Below, piece by piece: positions 16,613-24,023 of a stretch of 64,000 nucleotides of DNA. Origin of the DNA: a virus; the IMG/VR virus record IMGVR_UViG_3300023174_000038, positions 284,702-348,701 of that record. The stretch is one strand, 5' to 3'. The notes under the pieces are model-generated. The model had not been told where the DNA came from. It ran no database searches and saw nothing but the letters and a program-made list of their open reading frames with translations. Every line of letters begins with the position of its first letter. Within the stretch, counting starts at the first letter, position 1. Position numbers and translations under genes: made by a program.

Positions 16613-17221
16613 TTACATTGCCGGTAATGGAGGAGGCATTCCCATGCCAGGTGCTGCTGTACCAGTTTGATCCATCATATCGTCTTGTTGATCGTCCTCT
16701 TCACCGGTATCTTCTTTATCTAAATCGTCATCATAAGCATCATCTAACTCATTCAAGTCAATATTCTGACCTGCTAAATCAACTGATCCTTCACGTATAT
16801 CATCCATCAATTCTTTAGGCATTTCAATGTAAACTAGCCATACTTCACGCATAGCAGTCTTTGGATATCTTGTACCGGGAATATAATCATCTGGATTTTC
16901 AACCGCTACAGGTACTTTAATCTTAGTTTTTTTGAACTTGATTTTGCAACCAACGCCGGCCAAACGTTTAGCACCACGTGGATCAGGCATTAATTTATAT
17001 GGGTACATGAATATACATGCTACTGTATAGCGTCTAACGTCAGGACCTTGAACTAATTCGCCCAATTCCCAATTTTTAAATGCATATAAGTCGGCTTCAT
17101 CTAGGACTCGCTCGTAGTCTAGTAGAACAGCCATTGATCCGTCGCTGGTAAATATACCTTTTACGGTGTCAATTATGCTTACATAATCAACGTTGTCAAA
17201 AAATTCGTCTGCGGTTTTCAT
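16613..17221 (-). CDS. conserved T4-like phage protein with acidic Pro-rich tail
   Basis: 202 residues from ATG 17221, chosen because a late box sits five bases upstream; a longer in-frame start at 17293 would read through two promoter boxes. Region 1-165 is globular (SIIDTVKGIFTSDGSMAVLL; RYTVACIFMYPYKLMPDPRG). The tail 165-202 is Asp/Glu-rich and ends in GMGMPPPLPAM. No motif of known function. Operon with the 185-residue protein and the holin. Confidence 0.55.
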   Translation of the reverse strand: MKTADEFFDNVDYVSIIDTVKGIFTSDGSMAVLLDYERVLDEADLYAFKNWELGELVQGPDVRRYTVACIFMYPYKLMPDPRGAKRLAGVGCKIKFKKTKIKVPVAVENPDDYIPGTRYPKTAMREVWLVYIEMPKELMDDIREGSVDLAGQNIDLNELDDAYDDDLDKEDTGEEDDQQDDMMDQTGTAAPGMGMPPPLPAM

Positions 17222-17226
17222 ATATA

Positions 17227-17234
17227 TATTTATC
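17227..17234 (-). promoter_or_regulatory. late promoter box GATAAATA (proximal)
   Basis: GATAAATA, five bases before ATG 17221; the nearer of two tandem late boxes for this operon. Confidence 0.5.
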
Positions 17235-17283
17235 TTTTGTAGTTTGAATACATCAAATAACGATATTTGATACCGTAGCCTAA

Positions 17284-17291
17284 TATTTATC
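17284..17291 (-). promoter_or_regulatory. late promoter box GATAAATA (distal)
   Basis: GATAAATATT, 62 bases upstream of ATG 17221, in the divergent gap before phoH. Confidence 0.55.
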
Positions 17292-17391
17292 ATTAATAGC
17301 TACACAATAAGTATGCTACTATGTCTCTATGTATTGACCTTAAATAAACTTGAGTGTTATGAGAACTCACGCTCTACAAAGGAGAATTAAC

Positions 17392-18174
17392 TTGAGCAAA
17401 AGAAAAACTAGCGCATTACGTACACAAGACACACGGTTTTCACACAATAAAAAACAAGATAATCAAACTTTTTATACACATGAATCAAAAACGATAGATT
17501 TCTCACAAGCACAGAGGGAAATGCGGGTCAATAAAAAGCCCGTTCAACTTATCCCCAAGTCAGTTAACCAAGAAAATTACATCCTCGCACTACTGGACGA
17601 AGAGACAGATATTGTCGTAGTCACAGGTCCTGCGGGTACTGGTAAAACTTACTTAGCTATGCTTGCTGCCATAAAAGCTATGCGTAATGGTGAATGTGAT
17701 AGAATTATATTATCTAGGCCAGCAGTAGGTGTTGATGATGAAAAACACGGTTTCTTACCGGGAGATATCAATCAAAAGATGGAACCATGGACTAGGCCGT
17801 TATTAGACGTTCTGCGTGAATACTACACCACAAAGGAAATAGCCCACATGCTAGAAGAACAGATAGTGGAAATTGCACCTCTAGCATTCTGTCGAGGAAG
17901 AAATTTCAAACATAGTTGGGTAGTATTAGACGAGGCACAAAACGCAACCCCGGGTCAACTCAAAATGATTATGACCAGAATCGGCGTCGGTAGTAAGATT
18001 GTAATTACTGGCGATATTGAACAAGCCGATCGTAAAACAGCCGACAACGGGCTATTAGATTTACAAAATAGGTTGAGGAAGGGGGTGATTCCGGGATTGC
18101 AATTATGTAAGTTTGAACTGAAAGATGTTCAACGACATAAAATAATTGAACATGTGCTTAACTTATATAGTTAA
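17392..18174 (+). CDS. phoH: PhoH-like P-loop ATPase
   Basis: 260 residues from TTG 17392, chosen because AAGGAG stands seven bases upstream and the protein then starts (M)SKRKTSALR; an ATG at 17359 in the same frame lacks such a site. Walker A GPAGTGKT is at 79-86 and Walker B VVLDEAQN at 177-184, followed by GDIEQADR. PhoH family ATPases are common in marine and freshwater phages; the role is unsettled (RNA metabolism or phosphate-stress response have been proposed). A possible leader hairpin TGAGT...ACTCA precedes the Shine-Dalgarno. Divergent from the minus-strand late operon. Confidence 0.9.
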   Translation: MSKRKTSALRTQDTRFSHNKKQDNQTFYTHESKTIDFSQAQREMRVNKKPVQLIPKSVNQENYILALLDEETDIVVVTGPAGTGKTYLAMLAAIKAMRNGECDRIILSRPAVGVDDEKHGFLPGDINQKMEPWTRPLLDVLREYYTTKEIAHMLEEQIVEIAPLAFCRGRNFKHSWVVLDEAQNATPGQLKMIMTRIGVGSKIVITGDIEQADRKTADNGLLDLQNRLRKGVIPGLQLCKFELKDVQRHKIIEHVLNLYS

Positions 18175-18176
18175 CA

Positions 18177-18205
18177 AAATGGGGCTTAGGCCCCATTTGT
18201 TTTTT
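18177..18205. terminator. bidirectional rho-independent terminator
   Basis: 9-bp stem AAATGGGGC/GCCCCATTT with a TTAG loop, followed by GTTTTTT on the plus strand. It closes phoH and, read the other way, the 90-residue gene whose stop codon lies in the loop. Confidence 0.85.
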
Positions 18206-18458
18206 CAGTAATAGTTGCTTCTTTTTCAAGTTGTGCAATAAGATTAGGATAAATTCGTACATAATAATCATGCATCCTATCCCACTCACGTTCTAATGAC
18301 TTACCTTCAATTACACATTTATCTACTTTTTTCTTAGCATAATCTAATATAACATTGCAGGTCTGTAAGTCGCTTGGCTTAACTTTTTTAGCAACAGTAA
18401 CTTGTTCATCAATTTGCCCGCCGGGCTTCCTCAGGAATTGGATTAGTAAATAACGCAT
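18186..18458 (-). CDS. conserved small T4-like phage protein
   Basis: 90 residues beginning MRYLLIQFLRKPGGQIDEQV, basic, with predicted strand-strand-helix-helix order and no catalytic motif. It resembles small conserved proteins of T4-like cyanophages of unknown role. Convergent with phoH and sharing its terminator; its upstream region overlaps the leader of the plus-strand homing endonuclease. Confidence 0.65.
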   Translation of the reverse strand: MRYLLIQFLRKPGGQIDEQVTVAKKVKPSDLQTCNVILDYAKKKVDKCVIEGKSLEREWDRMHDYYVRIYPNLIAQLEKEATITEKTNGA

Positions 18459-18471
18459 TTTAATCTTTCTG

Positions 18472-18549
18472 TATAAATAGTAGTGTAGCCCACGAGAATC
18501 TGACCTCTCCGACTACTCTAATGCTCATATCTTGAAAGGAAGCACCAGC
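18472..18549 (+). promoter_or_regulatory. endonuclease leader 1: late promoter plus conserved hairpin
   Basis: TATAAATA (18472-18479), then TAGTGTAG and a hairpin: outer stem GTAG 18485-18488/CTAC 18513-18516, inner stem GAGA 18494-18497/TCTC 18506-18509. Then ACTCTAATGC, a GAAAGGAAG ribosome site and CAGCATG. The same layout occurs before the endonucleases starting at 37586 and 47604. Confidence 0.75.
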
Positions 18550-19383
18550 ATGACTATTTATTATTTAATGATTAAGACGCATAATATTACGGGTCTTAAA
18601 TATTTGTGTCAAACTAAACAAAAGAATCCTATTAATTACACAGGTTCCGGAGTTGATTGGAAAATACACTTAAAAGAGCACGGCATAGATATTAGGACTA
18701 GTATCATTAAAGCATCAACTGATAAACATATCATCAATGAGTTAGGAAGACATCTCAGTAATCTATGGAAAATAACTACTGCCATGAATGATTACGGGGA
18801 CAGAATATGGGCTAATAAAATACCTGAAACGGGCGGTGGTGCAGGAGTTACTAGTGATATAGCAAAACAAAGATACGTAGATCATCCTGAGTTGATTGAA
18901 CAATTCAAGAAAACAATGACATTGCCGCAAAGTGTTCAGAGAAGAAAAAAATCTAGGGCTGTTACAGTTTCACAACCTGAATTTAGAGAAAAATTCAAAT
19001 CAACAATGAAACTTGCCATGAATAGACCAGAAGTCAGATTGAATAATAGCATCAATCAGACGAAAGCTCAAAATAGACCCGACGTAAAACTGAATAAAAG
19101 TATTAAACAAAAGGAAGCTCAAAATAGACCCGAAGTTAAGATGCTCAAGAGTAAAAATGGCAAAATAGCACAGAATAGACCAGAGGTTAAAGATTCCAAA
19201 TCAGGTAAAAATAATTATAGATACGATCCAACAATTCGCACATTTATTCATTCTGACGGAACGATAGAAAAAATGCCAGCTAACGATTTCAGTCTAAAGT
19301 ACAACTTAGATCGCGGGTGGCTATCCAATGTAATTCTTGGAAATAGAAAAACAATAAAAGGTTGGTCTGTTAAAGTGCAGTAA
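18550..19383 (+). CDS. homing endonuclease (GIY-YIG-like) with tandem repeats and DNA-binding tail
   Basis: 277 residues from ATG 18550, after GAAAGGAAG. The N-terminus MTIYYLMIKTHNITGLKYL and the region up to IPETGGGAG match the endonuclease at 46942, a relative of GIY-YIG enzymes. Residues 150-215 hold four tandem units of about 17 residues, each with NRPEV or NRPDV. The last 50 residues (FSLKYNLDRGWLSNVILGN) look like a NUMOD1-type helix-turn-helix. The gene lies opposite to its neighbours and overlaps the 3' end of the clamp loader gene by 14 bases, typical of a mobile insertion. Confidence 0.78.
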   Translation: MTIYYLMIKTHNITGLKYLCQTKQKNPINYTGSGVDWKIHLKEHGIDIRTSIIKASTDKHIINELGRHLSNLWKITTAMNDYGDRIWANKIPETGGGAGVTSDIAKQRYVDHPELIEQFKKTMTLPQSVQRRKKSRAVTVSQPEFREKFKSTMKLAMNRPEVRLNNSINQTKAQNRPDVKLNKSIKQKEAQNRPEVKMLKSKNGKIAQNRPEVKDSKSGKNNYRYDPTIRTFIHSDGTIEKMPANDFSLKYNLDRGWLSNVILGNRKTIKGWSVKVQ

Positions 19384-20296
19384 GTTCACAAAGAGTTGCC
19401 GCCAAACTTATTTCAGGGATACCTACCATACTTAAATTAGCTAAACCATTTCTAATAACAATAATACTAGCATCACGCTTTTCATTAGACTTACCCCATA
19501 AATCTAAATTCTGATACATCCATGCATATGTATCTTCAATACGTGTAGGATACAATGCAATATATTGTAATAACTGTTGTCTGCCTTCAAGGATTTTACC
19601 CGCTTTAAACAAAGTAGTTGCTTCTACTAATAACTCATCTTCACCGCTACTTTGAGTTTGTGCTGATAACAATGTTCCTGTACTACTGTTAACTTGTAAT
19701 TGATTTAAACATTTACGCAAGTCTGGATACGTAGCACGTACATAATTATCCAAATCATCTAAATCAAATACAATGTTTTCACTCACTAACACAGTTGCCG
19801 CTCTCGCAGTGAACTCTGTTTTATCTGTTTTTGTAATGTGAAACTCATGGCATCGTGACTTTAATGCAGGGATAATCCTATGTTGATAGTTACATGTTAG
19901 AATAAATCGTGCGGTCATATGATATGCTTCCATATCGTTACGCAATGCCGCTTGCCCAGCTGGTGTCAAATAATCTGCTTCATCTAGTAATACTACTTTG
20001 AAGTTACCGAAAGGCATTGTTTGTACAAAGTTAACAATCTTGTTACGTACAACATCTACACTATTCTCACGTGATGCATTGATTTCTAATACATCATATT
20101 CACTTACATCAAGTTCATGGATCAATACTTTAGCAAGAGTTGTTTTACCTGTACCCGGATCACCTGATAGTAATAGATGAGGGATAGAGCCATCTTTAAC
20201 CCAACCATGTACTTGATTCTTTTGTCGTTCATCTACAAACACGTAGTCTGCTACTGTTGATGGCCTGTATGATTCTACCCAAAGTTTCTTATTCAT
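19370..20296 (-). CDS. 44: sliding clamp loader ATPase subunit (T4 gp44-like)
   Basis: 308 residues. Opening WVESYRPSTVADYV is the usual clamp-loader start; Walker A GDPGTGKT (45-52), Walker B LLDEADYL with DEAD at 105-108, and SRC (147-149), whose Arg is the trans-acting finger in AAA+ clamp loaders. The remainder is the collar domain. It opens the sliding clamp onto DNA for replication and, in T4, the clamp also activates late transcription, which fits the late boxes here. ATGA overlap with the upstream gene. Confidence 0.92.
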   Translation of the reverse strand: MNKKLWVESYRPSTVADYVFVDERQKNQVHGWVKDGSIPHLLLSGDPGTGKTTLAKVLIHELDVSEYDVLEINASRENSVDVVRNKIVNFVQTMPFGNFKVVLLDEADYLTPAGQAALRNDMEAYHMTARFILTCNYQHRIIPALKSRCHEFHITKTDKTEFTARAATVLVSENIVFDLDDLDNYVRATYPDLRKCLNQLQVNSSTGTLLSAQTQSSGEDELLVEATTLFKAGKILEGRQQLLQYIALYPTRIEDTYAWMYQNLDLWGKSNEKRDASIIVIRNGLANLSMVGIPEISLAATLCELTAL

Positions 20297-20586
20297 TTTC
20301 TTAACATTTCTAGTGTAATTATGTGAGCTATGCCCTGACCCATATCTTGGTCAGATGGGATGATATGTAAATTGTGATTGTGTCTATCTGTCTTGTCGTC
20401 ATATGCTGAGTATTCTAGGACATATCCACCACTAGCCATATGAATAGTAAAACTCATACCTCTACTATCAAGGCTTGATCCTCTAACAAGAACGCCTCTT
20501 CTGGTATGTTGTTTTGATTCTACTAGACAATCATTATCTTGTGGATACAGAAAATCACGTAGTTTTTGTCTAAACCAATTTATCAT
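20293..20586 (-). CDS. small conserved phage protein
   Basis: 97 residues; overlaps both neighbours (TAATG and ATGA), so it is translated as part of the replication operon. It starts with an amphipathic helix (INWFRQKLRDFLYP) followed by strands (SFTIHMASGGYVLEYSAYDD). No family recognised; not an obvious gp62 equivalent, though the place next to gp44 allows an accessory replication role. Confidence 0.55.
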   Translation of the reverse strand: MINWFRQKLRDFLYPQDNDCLVESKQHTRRGVLVRGSSLDSRGMSFTIHMASGGYVLEYSAYDDKTDRHNHNLHIIPSDQDMGQGIAHIITLEMLRK

Positions 20587-20963
20587 TAAAATACCTTATC
20601 ACCCATTGTTTCATCCTCCATCGGTTCATCCGATACTAATAGTATATCACCGGGATCAACTTTACGCAATGTTTGTTTACCCAAAGGTGTCTCAACTGTA
20701 ATACCCCTTGTCCAACGCCCGTGACTGATAAGAATCCATTTACCAATTTCTAATTGCGGATCATCCTGTTCTGGACCCAAACCATAAATCTTTGCCCAAC
20801 GTGGACGAATGCCTGAACTTTTTTTATCATCATCTGGTATAATGATACCACCTTTACTGATACGTTCATCAAAATGCATCTCGGATACAATGATATGATC
20901 CTTAAAGAATCTCATTGTATCTACTTTAGTAGGGCTAAATGCTGGTTTACTATATTGGTTCAT
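20586..20963 (-). CDS. GroES-like co-chaperonin (functional analogue of T4 gp31)
   Basis: 125 residues. Pattern of a GroES fold: an N-terminal strand (FKDHIIVSEM), a mobile-loop-like Gly stretch with hydrophobic III (ISKGGIIIPDD), WAKIYGLGP, GKWILISHGRW, and a C-terminal VDPGDILLVSDE. GroES-like caps work with GroEL; T4 needs gp31 to fold its capsid protein, a likely job here too. Joined by ATGA and TAATG overlaps to its neighbours. Confidence 0.82.
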   Translation of the reverse strand: MNQYSKPAFSPTKVDTMRFFKDHIIVSEMHFDERISKGGIIIPDDDKKSSGIRPRWAKIYGLGPEQDDPQLEIGKWILISHGRWTRGITVETPLGKQTLRKVDPGDILLVSDEPMEDETMGDKVF

Positions 20964-21319
20964 TTCTTTTTAAGTTCCTGTAATTTAATTTGTTCAACTT
21001 CTAATTCATCTTCTAACGATTCTTCTAGTTCACGCTCAATTTCATTAAGTTCTGATAAATCAATCGCTGGTTTGGGAGGAGCAGGTGGTGCAGATGTTTT
21101 TGGTTTGTTACGTATTAGTTGTGCTGAACGATTACCTACAGTTTTATTGTATGAATCGTTTACTTTAGTTGTTGCAGTTTTTATAATACGACCTTGTGCA
21201 TCAATTGTGTCTCCACGTGCATTAACTTTCATATTACCCACTGCTCTAGTTTTTTCATTTTTAGCAGTTAGTGCTGCCATGTCAACGATTTTGCCCATTG
21301 CTGTTTTGTAATTAGCCAT
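20960..21319 (-). CDS. conserved phage protein with coiled-coil tail
   Basis: 119 residues. N-terminal half has MGKIVDMAALTAKNEKTRAV and NARGDTIDAQGRI; a Pro-rich hinge (SAPPAPPKPAID) leads to a Glu/Leu heptad region (about 88-119) likely to form a coiled coil. Shine-Dalgarno AAGGAG lies upstream. No known function; seen in T4-like phage replication regions as far as I recall, which is weak evidence. Confidence 0.55.
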   Translation of the reverse strand: MANYKTAMGKIVDMAALTAKNEKTRAVGNMKVNARGDTIDAQGRIIKTATTKVNDSYNKTVGNRSAQLIRNKPKTSAPPAPPKPAIDLSELNEIERELEESLEDELEVEQIKLQELKKK

Positions 21320-21329
21320 TATGTTCTCC

Positions 21330-21836
21330 TTATTTTAAAAACTCATCTATAGACAAGTCATAGTACAAGCTATTTATACGGTGTATTCCTATTATAAACA
21401 ATACAAAACTAGCTACACTACTACCACGACCTACACCCCAAACAACATTATTCTTACGCATTGTGTCAACTAAGTATTTCAAATACTGCAATAGTACAAA
21501 CATATTACGTTCTTGAAATTTAATTAGTTCATCACCGGCACGTTGCAACTCTGCTTCATTTTTGCATTGATCTAATACCCATTTAGCAATATCAAACTCA
21601 TAATACTCTTTGGGCATATGCCATTTTGTTTGATTTAATCTATCAAACTCTTCCAAAGAAATAGTTGAAGTGGTGTATTGTTTTAGATTTGGGATATTCT
21701 CTAATGAGAGAAACCCATTAAATTCTATGGGACTATCTACTAATGCGTTAGAGATTGTACGTGTTGGGTCTTGTAAGAACAATTCACATAAATCGTTCTG
21801 ATTGTAAATTAATTGACCATACTTATCTGTTTTCAT
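21330..21836 (-). CDS. DNA polymerase III alpha (DnaE)-like fragment protein
   Basis: 168 residues. The end, VVWGVGRGSSVASFVLFIIG then HRINSLYYDLSIDEFLK, corresponds to the DnaE palm entry (GxGRGSAAGSLVAYALGI..., then DPLKYDLLFERFLN). The protein stops just before the place where DnaE has its catalytic PDxDxD acids, so it cannot be a polymerase as it stands. It may be a remnant, or a stand-alone domain reused as a regulator or decoy. A sigma70-type promoter ends six bases before the ATG. Confidence 0.7.
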   Translation of the reverse strand: MKTDKYGQLIYNQNDLCELFLQDPTRTISNALVDSPIEFNGFLSLENIPNLKQYTTSTISLEEFDRLNQTKWHMPKEYYEFDIAKWVLDQCKNEAELQRAGDELIKFQERNMFVLLQYLKYLVDTMRKNNVVWGVGRGSSVASFVLFIIGIHRINSLYYDLSIDEFLK

Positions 21837-21842
21837 TTATGT

Positions 21843-21871
21843 ATTATAGCACAACTGTTACTAAAATACAA
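21843..21871 (-). promoter_or_regulatory. sigma70-type promoter, DnaE-like gene
   Basis: TTGTAT (21866-21871), 17 bases, TATAAT (21843-21848), then six bases to the ATG at 21836. Predicted transcript would be leaderless. Confidence 0.7.
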
Positions 21872-21884
21872 TATGTTTGGATAA

Positions 21885-22487
21885 TTACTTTTCCTGTTCA
21901 GTTGTAAAAACAATTTCACAATTAGCTGTGTGTTCTTTTTCTTTCCAAACTAAATTATATTCTGCCCAATCTGTTGTGGGTGTTTTAAACAGTTTGACAA
22001 TCTTGTCTTTTCTTATTGATTTTTTGATAGGGTCGGATATAGAAGTTCCACTATCTGTCCACCATCCGGGAGACTCTAACGGACCACGTGGACTTTCAAT
22101 ATCACATATGAATTTAACCTCATCACTTATACGTGAACCCAATGTCATATCAGTAATAATCAATCTACCCTCAGTAATGCTATTGAGTTTAGTTAATAAT
22201 AACAATGTTATAATTTGGTCATAAGGTTCTTCAGGAACAGTACATACCTTAAATCCACATGTGTTATATTTTTCAATAACTTTATGTTCAGTATCCTGAA
22301 CAAAAATACCATTTTCTAAACAATCACTTAGGAAGTATTTTATTCGTTCCATTGCTACATTTTGTTCTCGGATGGATTGAGTTTCTACTTCCATATACAA
22401 TGTTATTGTATATAGATTCATTAAAAATTCTTCCTTAAAATAAACGCCCGCTTGAAATGAAAATTCTCGTTCTATACGTGTGGTCAA
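21885..22487 (-). CDS. conserved phage hypothetical protein
   Basis: 200 residues; mixed alpha/beta with NLYTITLYMEVETQSIREQN, a DQIITLLLLTKLNSI helix and SPRGPLESPGWWTD loop. The first 22 residues may be optional: an in-frame ATG lies at codon 23 (MNLYTITL). No catalytic motif recognised. It follows the 77-residue gene by two bases and is probably expressed with it. Confidence 0.6.
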   Translation of the reverse strand: MTTRIEREFSFQAGVYFKEEFLMNLYTITLYMEVETQSIREQNVAMERIKYFLSDCLENGIFVQDTEHKVIEKYNTCGFKVCTVPEEPYDQIITLLLLTKLNSITEGRLIITDMTLGSRISDEVKFICDIESPRGPLESPGWWTDSGTSISDPIKKSIRKDKIVKLFKTPTTDWAEYNLVWKEKEHTANCEIVFTTEQEK

Positions 22488-22489
22488 TT

Positions 22490-22723
22490 TTAGCTTTCTT
22501 TTTGAATATTAATTTGTGTCCGATCACCTTGCTTTTTAAGCAGTTCGTCCATTTTGCGGCCGTATTCAGCTTTATAGCTAGCTATAACCATATTTAGTTG
22601 ATGAATCATAGCACTATTTTGCATACGATATGCAAAGTTAAGTTTTTTGGTCAAGTCTGATATAGAACCTTGAAGTTCTTCTAAGGTTTTATCAGATAGT
22701 GATGAAATGAACGGGTGTTCCAT
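22490..22723 (-). CDS. small helical phage protein
   Basis: 77 residues, almost entirely helical (LEELQGSISDLTKKLNFAYR; MVIASYKAEYGRKMDELLKK), suggesting a coiled-coil hairpin. Late-type box AATAAATA five bases before the ATG overlaps the stop of the structural gene upstream. Function unknown. Confidence 0.6.
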   Translation of the reverse strand: MEHPFISSLSDKTLEELQGSISDLTKKLNFAYRMQNSAMIHQLNMVIASYKAEYGRKMDELLKKQGDRTQINIQKES

Positions 22724-22728
22724 TCAAA

Positions 22729-22736
22729 TATTTATT
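22729..22736 (-). promoter_or_regulatory. late promoter box AATAAATA overlapping a stop codon
   Basis: Minus-strand AATAAATA, shared with the stop codon of the gene ending at 22735 and five bases before ATG 22723. Confidence 0.4.
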
Positions 22737-24000
22737 ACCAAGAAGTAAGTGCAATTCTTTTCCAAATGTCCGAACCCACATATGCAGTCGCTACACATGT
22801 ACCGGATGCAGTTGTTAATGTTAATGCTGTACCCGCAACTCCATTTGTCCTAGATTGACTGATAGTGATATTACCACCTGTTCCGATTGCTTTAATGTAA
22901 TATACTGTATTTGCTGTTATTCCACCAAACGTAGTACCAGTAAACACAACGGGAGCATTATTAGCCAATGAAGTTGTATTATTTAAAGTAATATTACCTG
23001 TACTATTAGTAGCTGTTGCTGATTTATCATATGCTGTAGAGTTATAATCATCAGTACACACGTATAGATATGACACTGGGTTAGCATACATTGGAATTGT
23101 TGGGCTAGCATTTCCTGCTAAATTAACATTTGCTCCACCTAATGTTGATGATACTGTAAAATATGTATTAGCTGAAACATTACGTACATAATAAGTTGTA
23201 CCAACAGTAATATTAGCTTCCATAGTAACACCGGTGAATACAATTGGCATATCTGTATACAATTGTACTGTATTGGCAGTATTAAAATAATCTGCGGCAT
23301 TAGAACTAGTTATTGTTAGTTGATTTACCCCATTACTAGTTGCGATATCACCTACCATATCACCTTGATTACCGGTAGGTATAACGTCACGAGTTTTTAT
23401 TTGGGACGCTATTCTATTATTATTAAATGGCTCTACTGTAATTGTATTACCGCAATCAAGCGTACTAAATCTATAGTCTAATTGAGTCACCCCATATGGT
23501 ACAGTAACTGTATTTGTGTTAGCTATATTAGCATAATTTTCTAAAGTAGTTACACCGTCAGTAACTTGACTAGGGAAAGATAATACTGCTAAATTGTTTG
23601 AGACAGCGAGTTGAAGTTGTACATTGCTTTGTGTACTAGTAGGTGCCCATCCTGTAAACTGAATAGTTGTGTTACCTGCGATAGTACCATATTGAACATC
23701 ACCCAATGATACATTTACTGATACAACACCTGATAAAGCATTACCCAAATTATAAGTACTAGCACGAAAACTACGTGTTAATGCATTACTAATAAGAGTA
23801 TTAGCCATATCGTTATTAACAGTAGAATTAGCTAGTGCAGACTTGACTACAACTTTATTTTGTAGGTCTGTTATTTCTGTGCCAGCTGTATTCAAGTTAG
23901 TTCTAATAGATGCAAAGTTATCTCTGAATCCTTGACTATTGTTGTTTATCCCCGGTACAGGGTAATTTACATTGATGCCGTTTGTGTTAATTGTACTCAT
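22735..24000 (-). CDS. tail fibre or baseplate-appended protein
   Basis: 421 residues. The N-terminus (NYPVPGINNNSQGFRDNF, then ASIRTNLNTAGTEITDLQNK) is a helical attachment module of a kind seen at the start of phage fibre proteins. The rest is Asn/Thr/Val-rich beta structure, with two copies of a unit shaped FTGxxF/M...TYYVRxV...FTVS (about 260-310 and 350-395) that recurs in other tail proteins of this window. Probably a trimeric fibre; receptor unknown. Confidence 0.7.
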   Translation of the reverse strand: MSTINTNGINVNYPVPGINNNSQGFRDNFASIRTNLNTAGTEITDLQNKVVVKSALANSTVNNDMANTLISNALTRSFRASTYNLGNALSGVVSVNVSLGDVQYGTIAGNTTIQFTGWAPTSTQSNVQLQLAVSNNLAVLSFPSQVTDGVTTLENYANIANTNTVTVPYGVTQLDYRFSTLDCGNTITVEPFNNNRIASQIKTRDVIPTGNQGDMVGDIATSNGVNQLTITSSNAADYFNTANTVQLYTDMPIVFTGVTMEANITVGTTYYVRNVSANTYFTVSSTLGGANVNLAGNASPTIPMYANPVSYLYVCTDDYNSTAYDKSATATNSTGNITLNNTTSLANNAPVVFTGTTFGGITANTVYYIKAIGTGGNITISQSRTNGVAGTALTLTTASGTCVATAYVGSDIWKRIALTSW

Positions 24001-24023
24001 ATTTTTGTTGTTCCGTTATATAT

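Noticed and set aside
17350-17391. Longer phoH start at 17350 or 17359
   Set aside because: No ribosome site fits them, while AAGGAG is correctly spaced from the TTG at 17392; the extra segment contains the leader hairpin.
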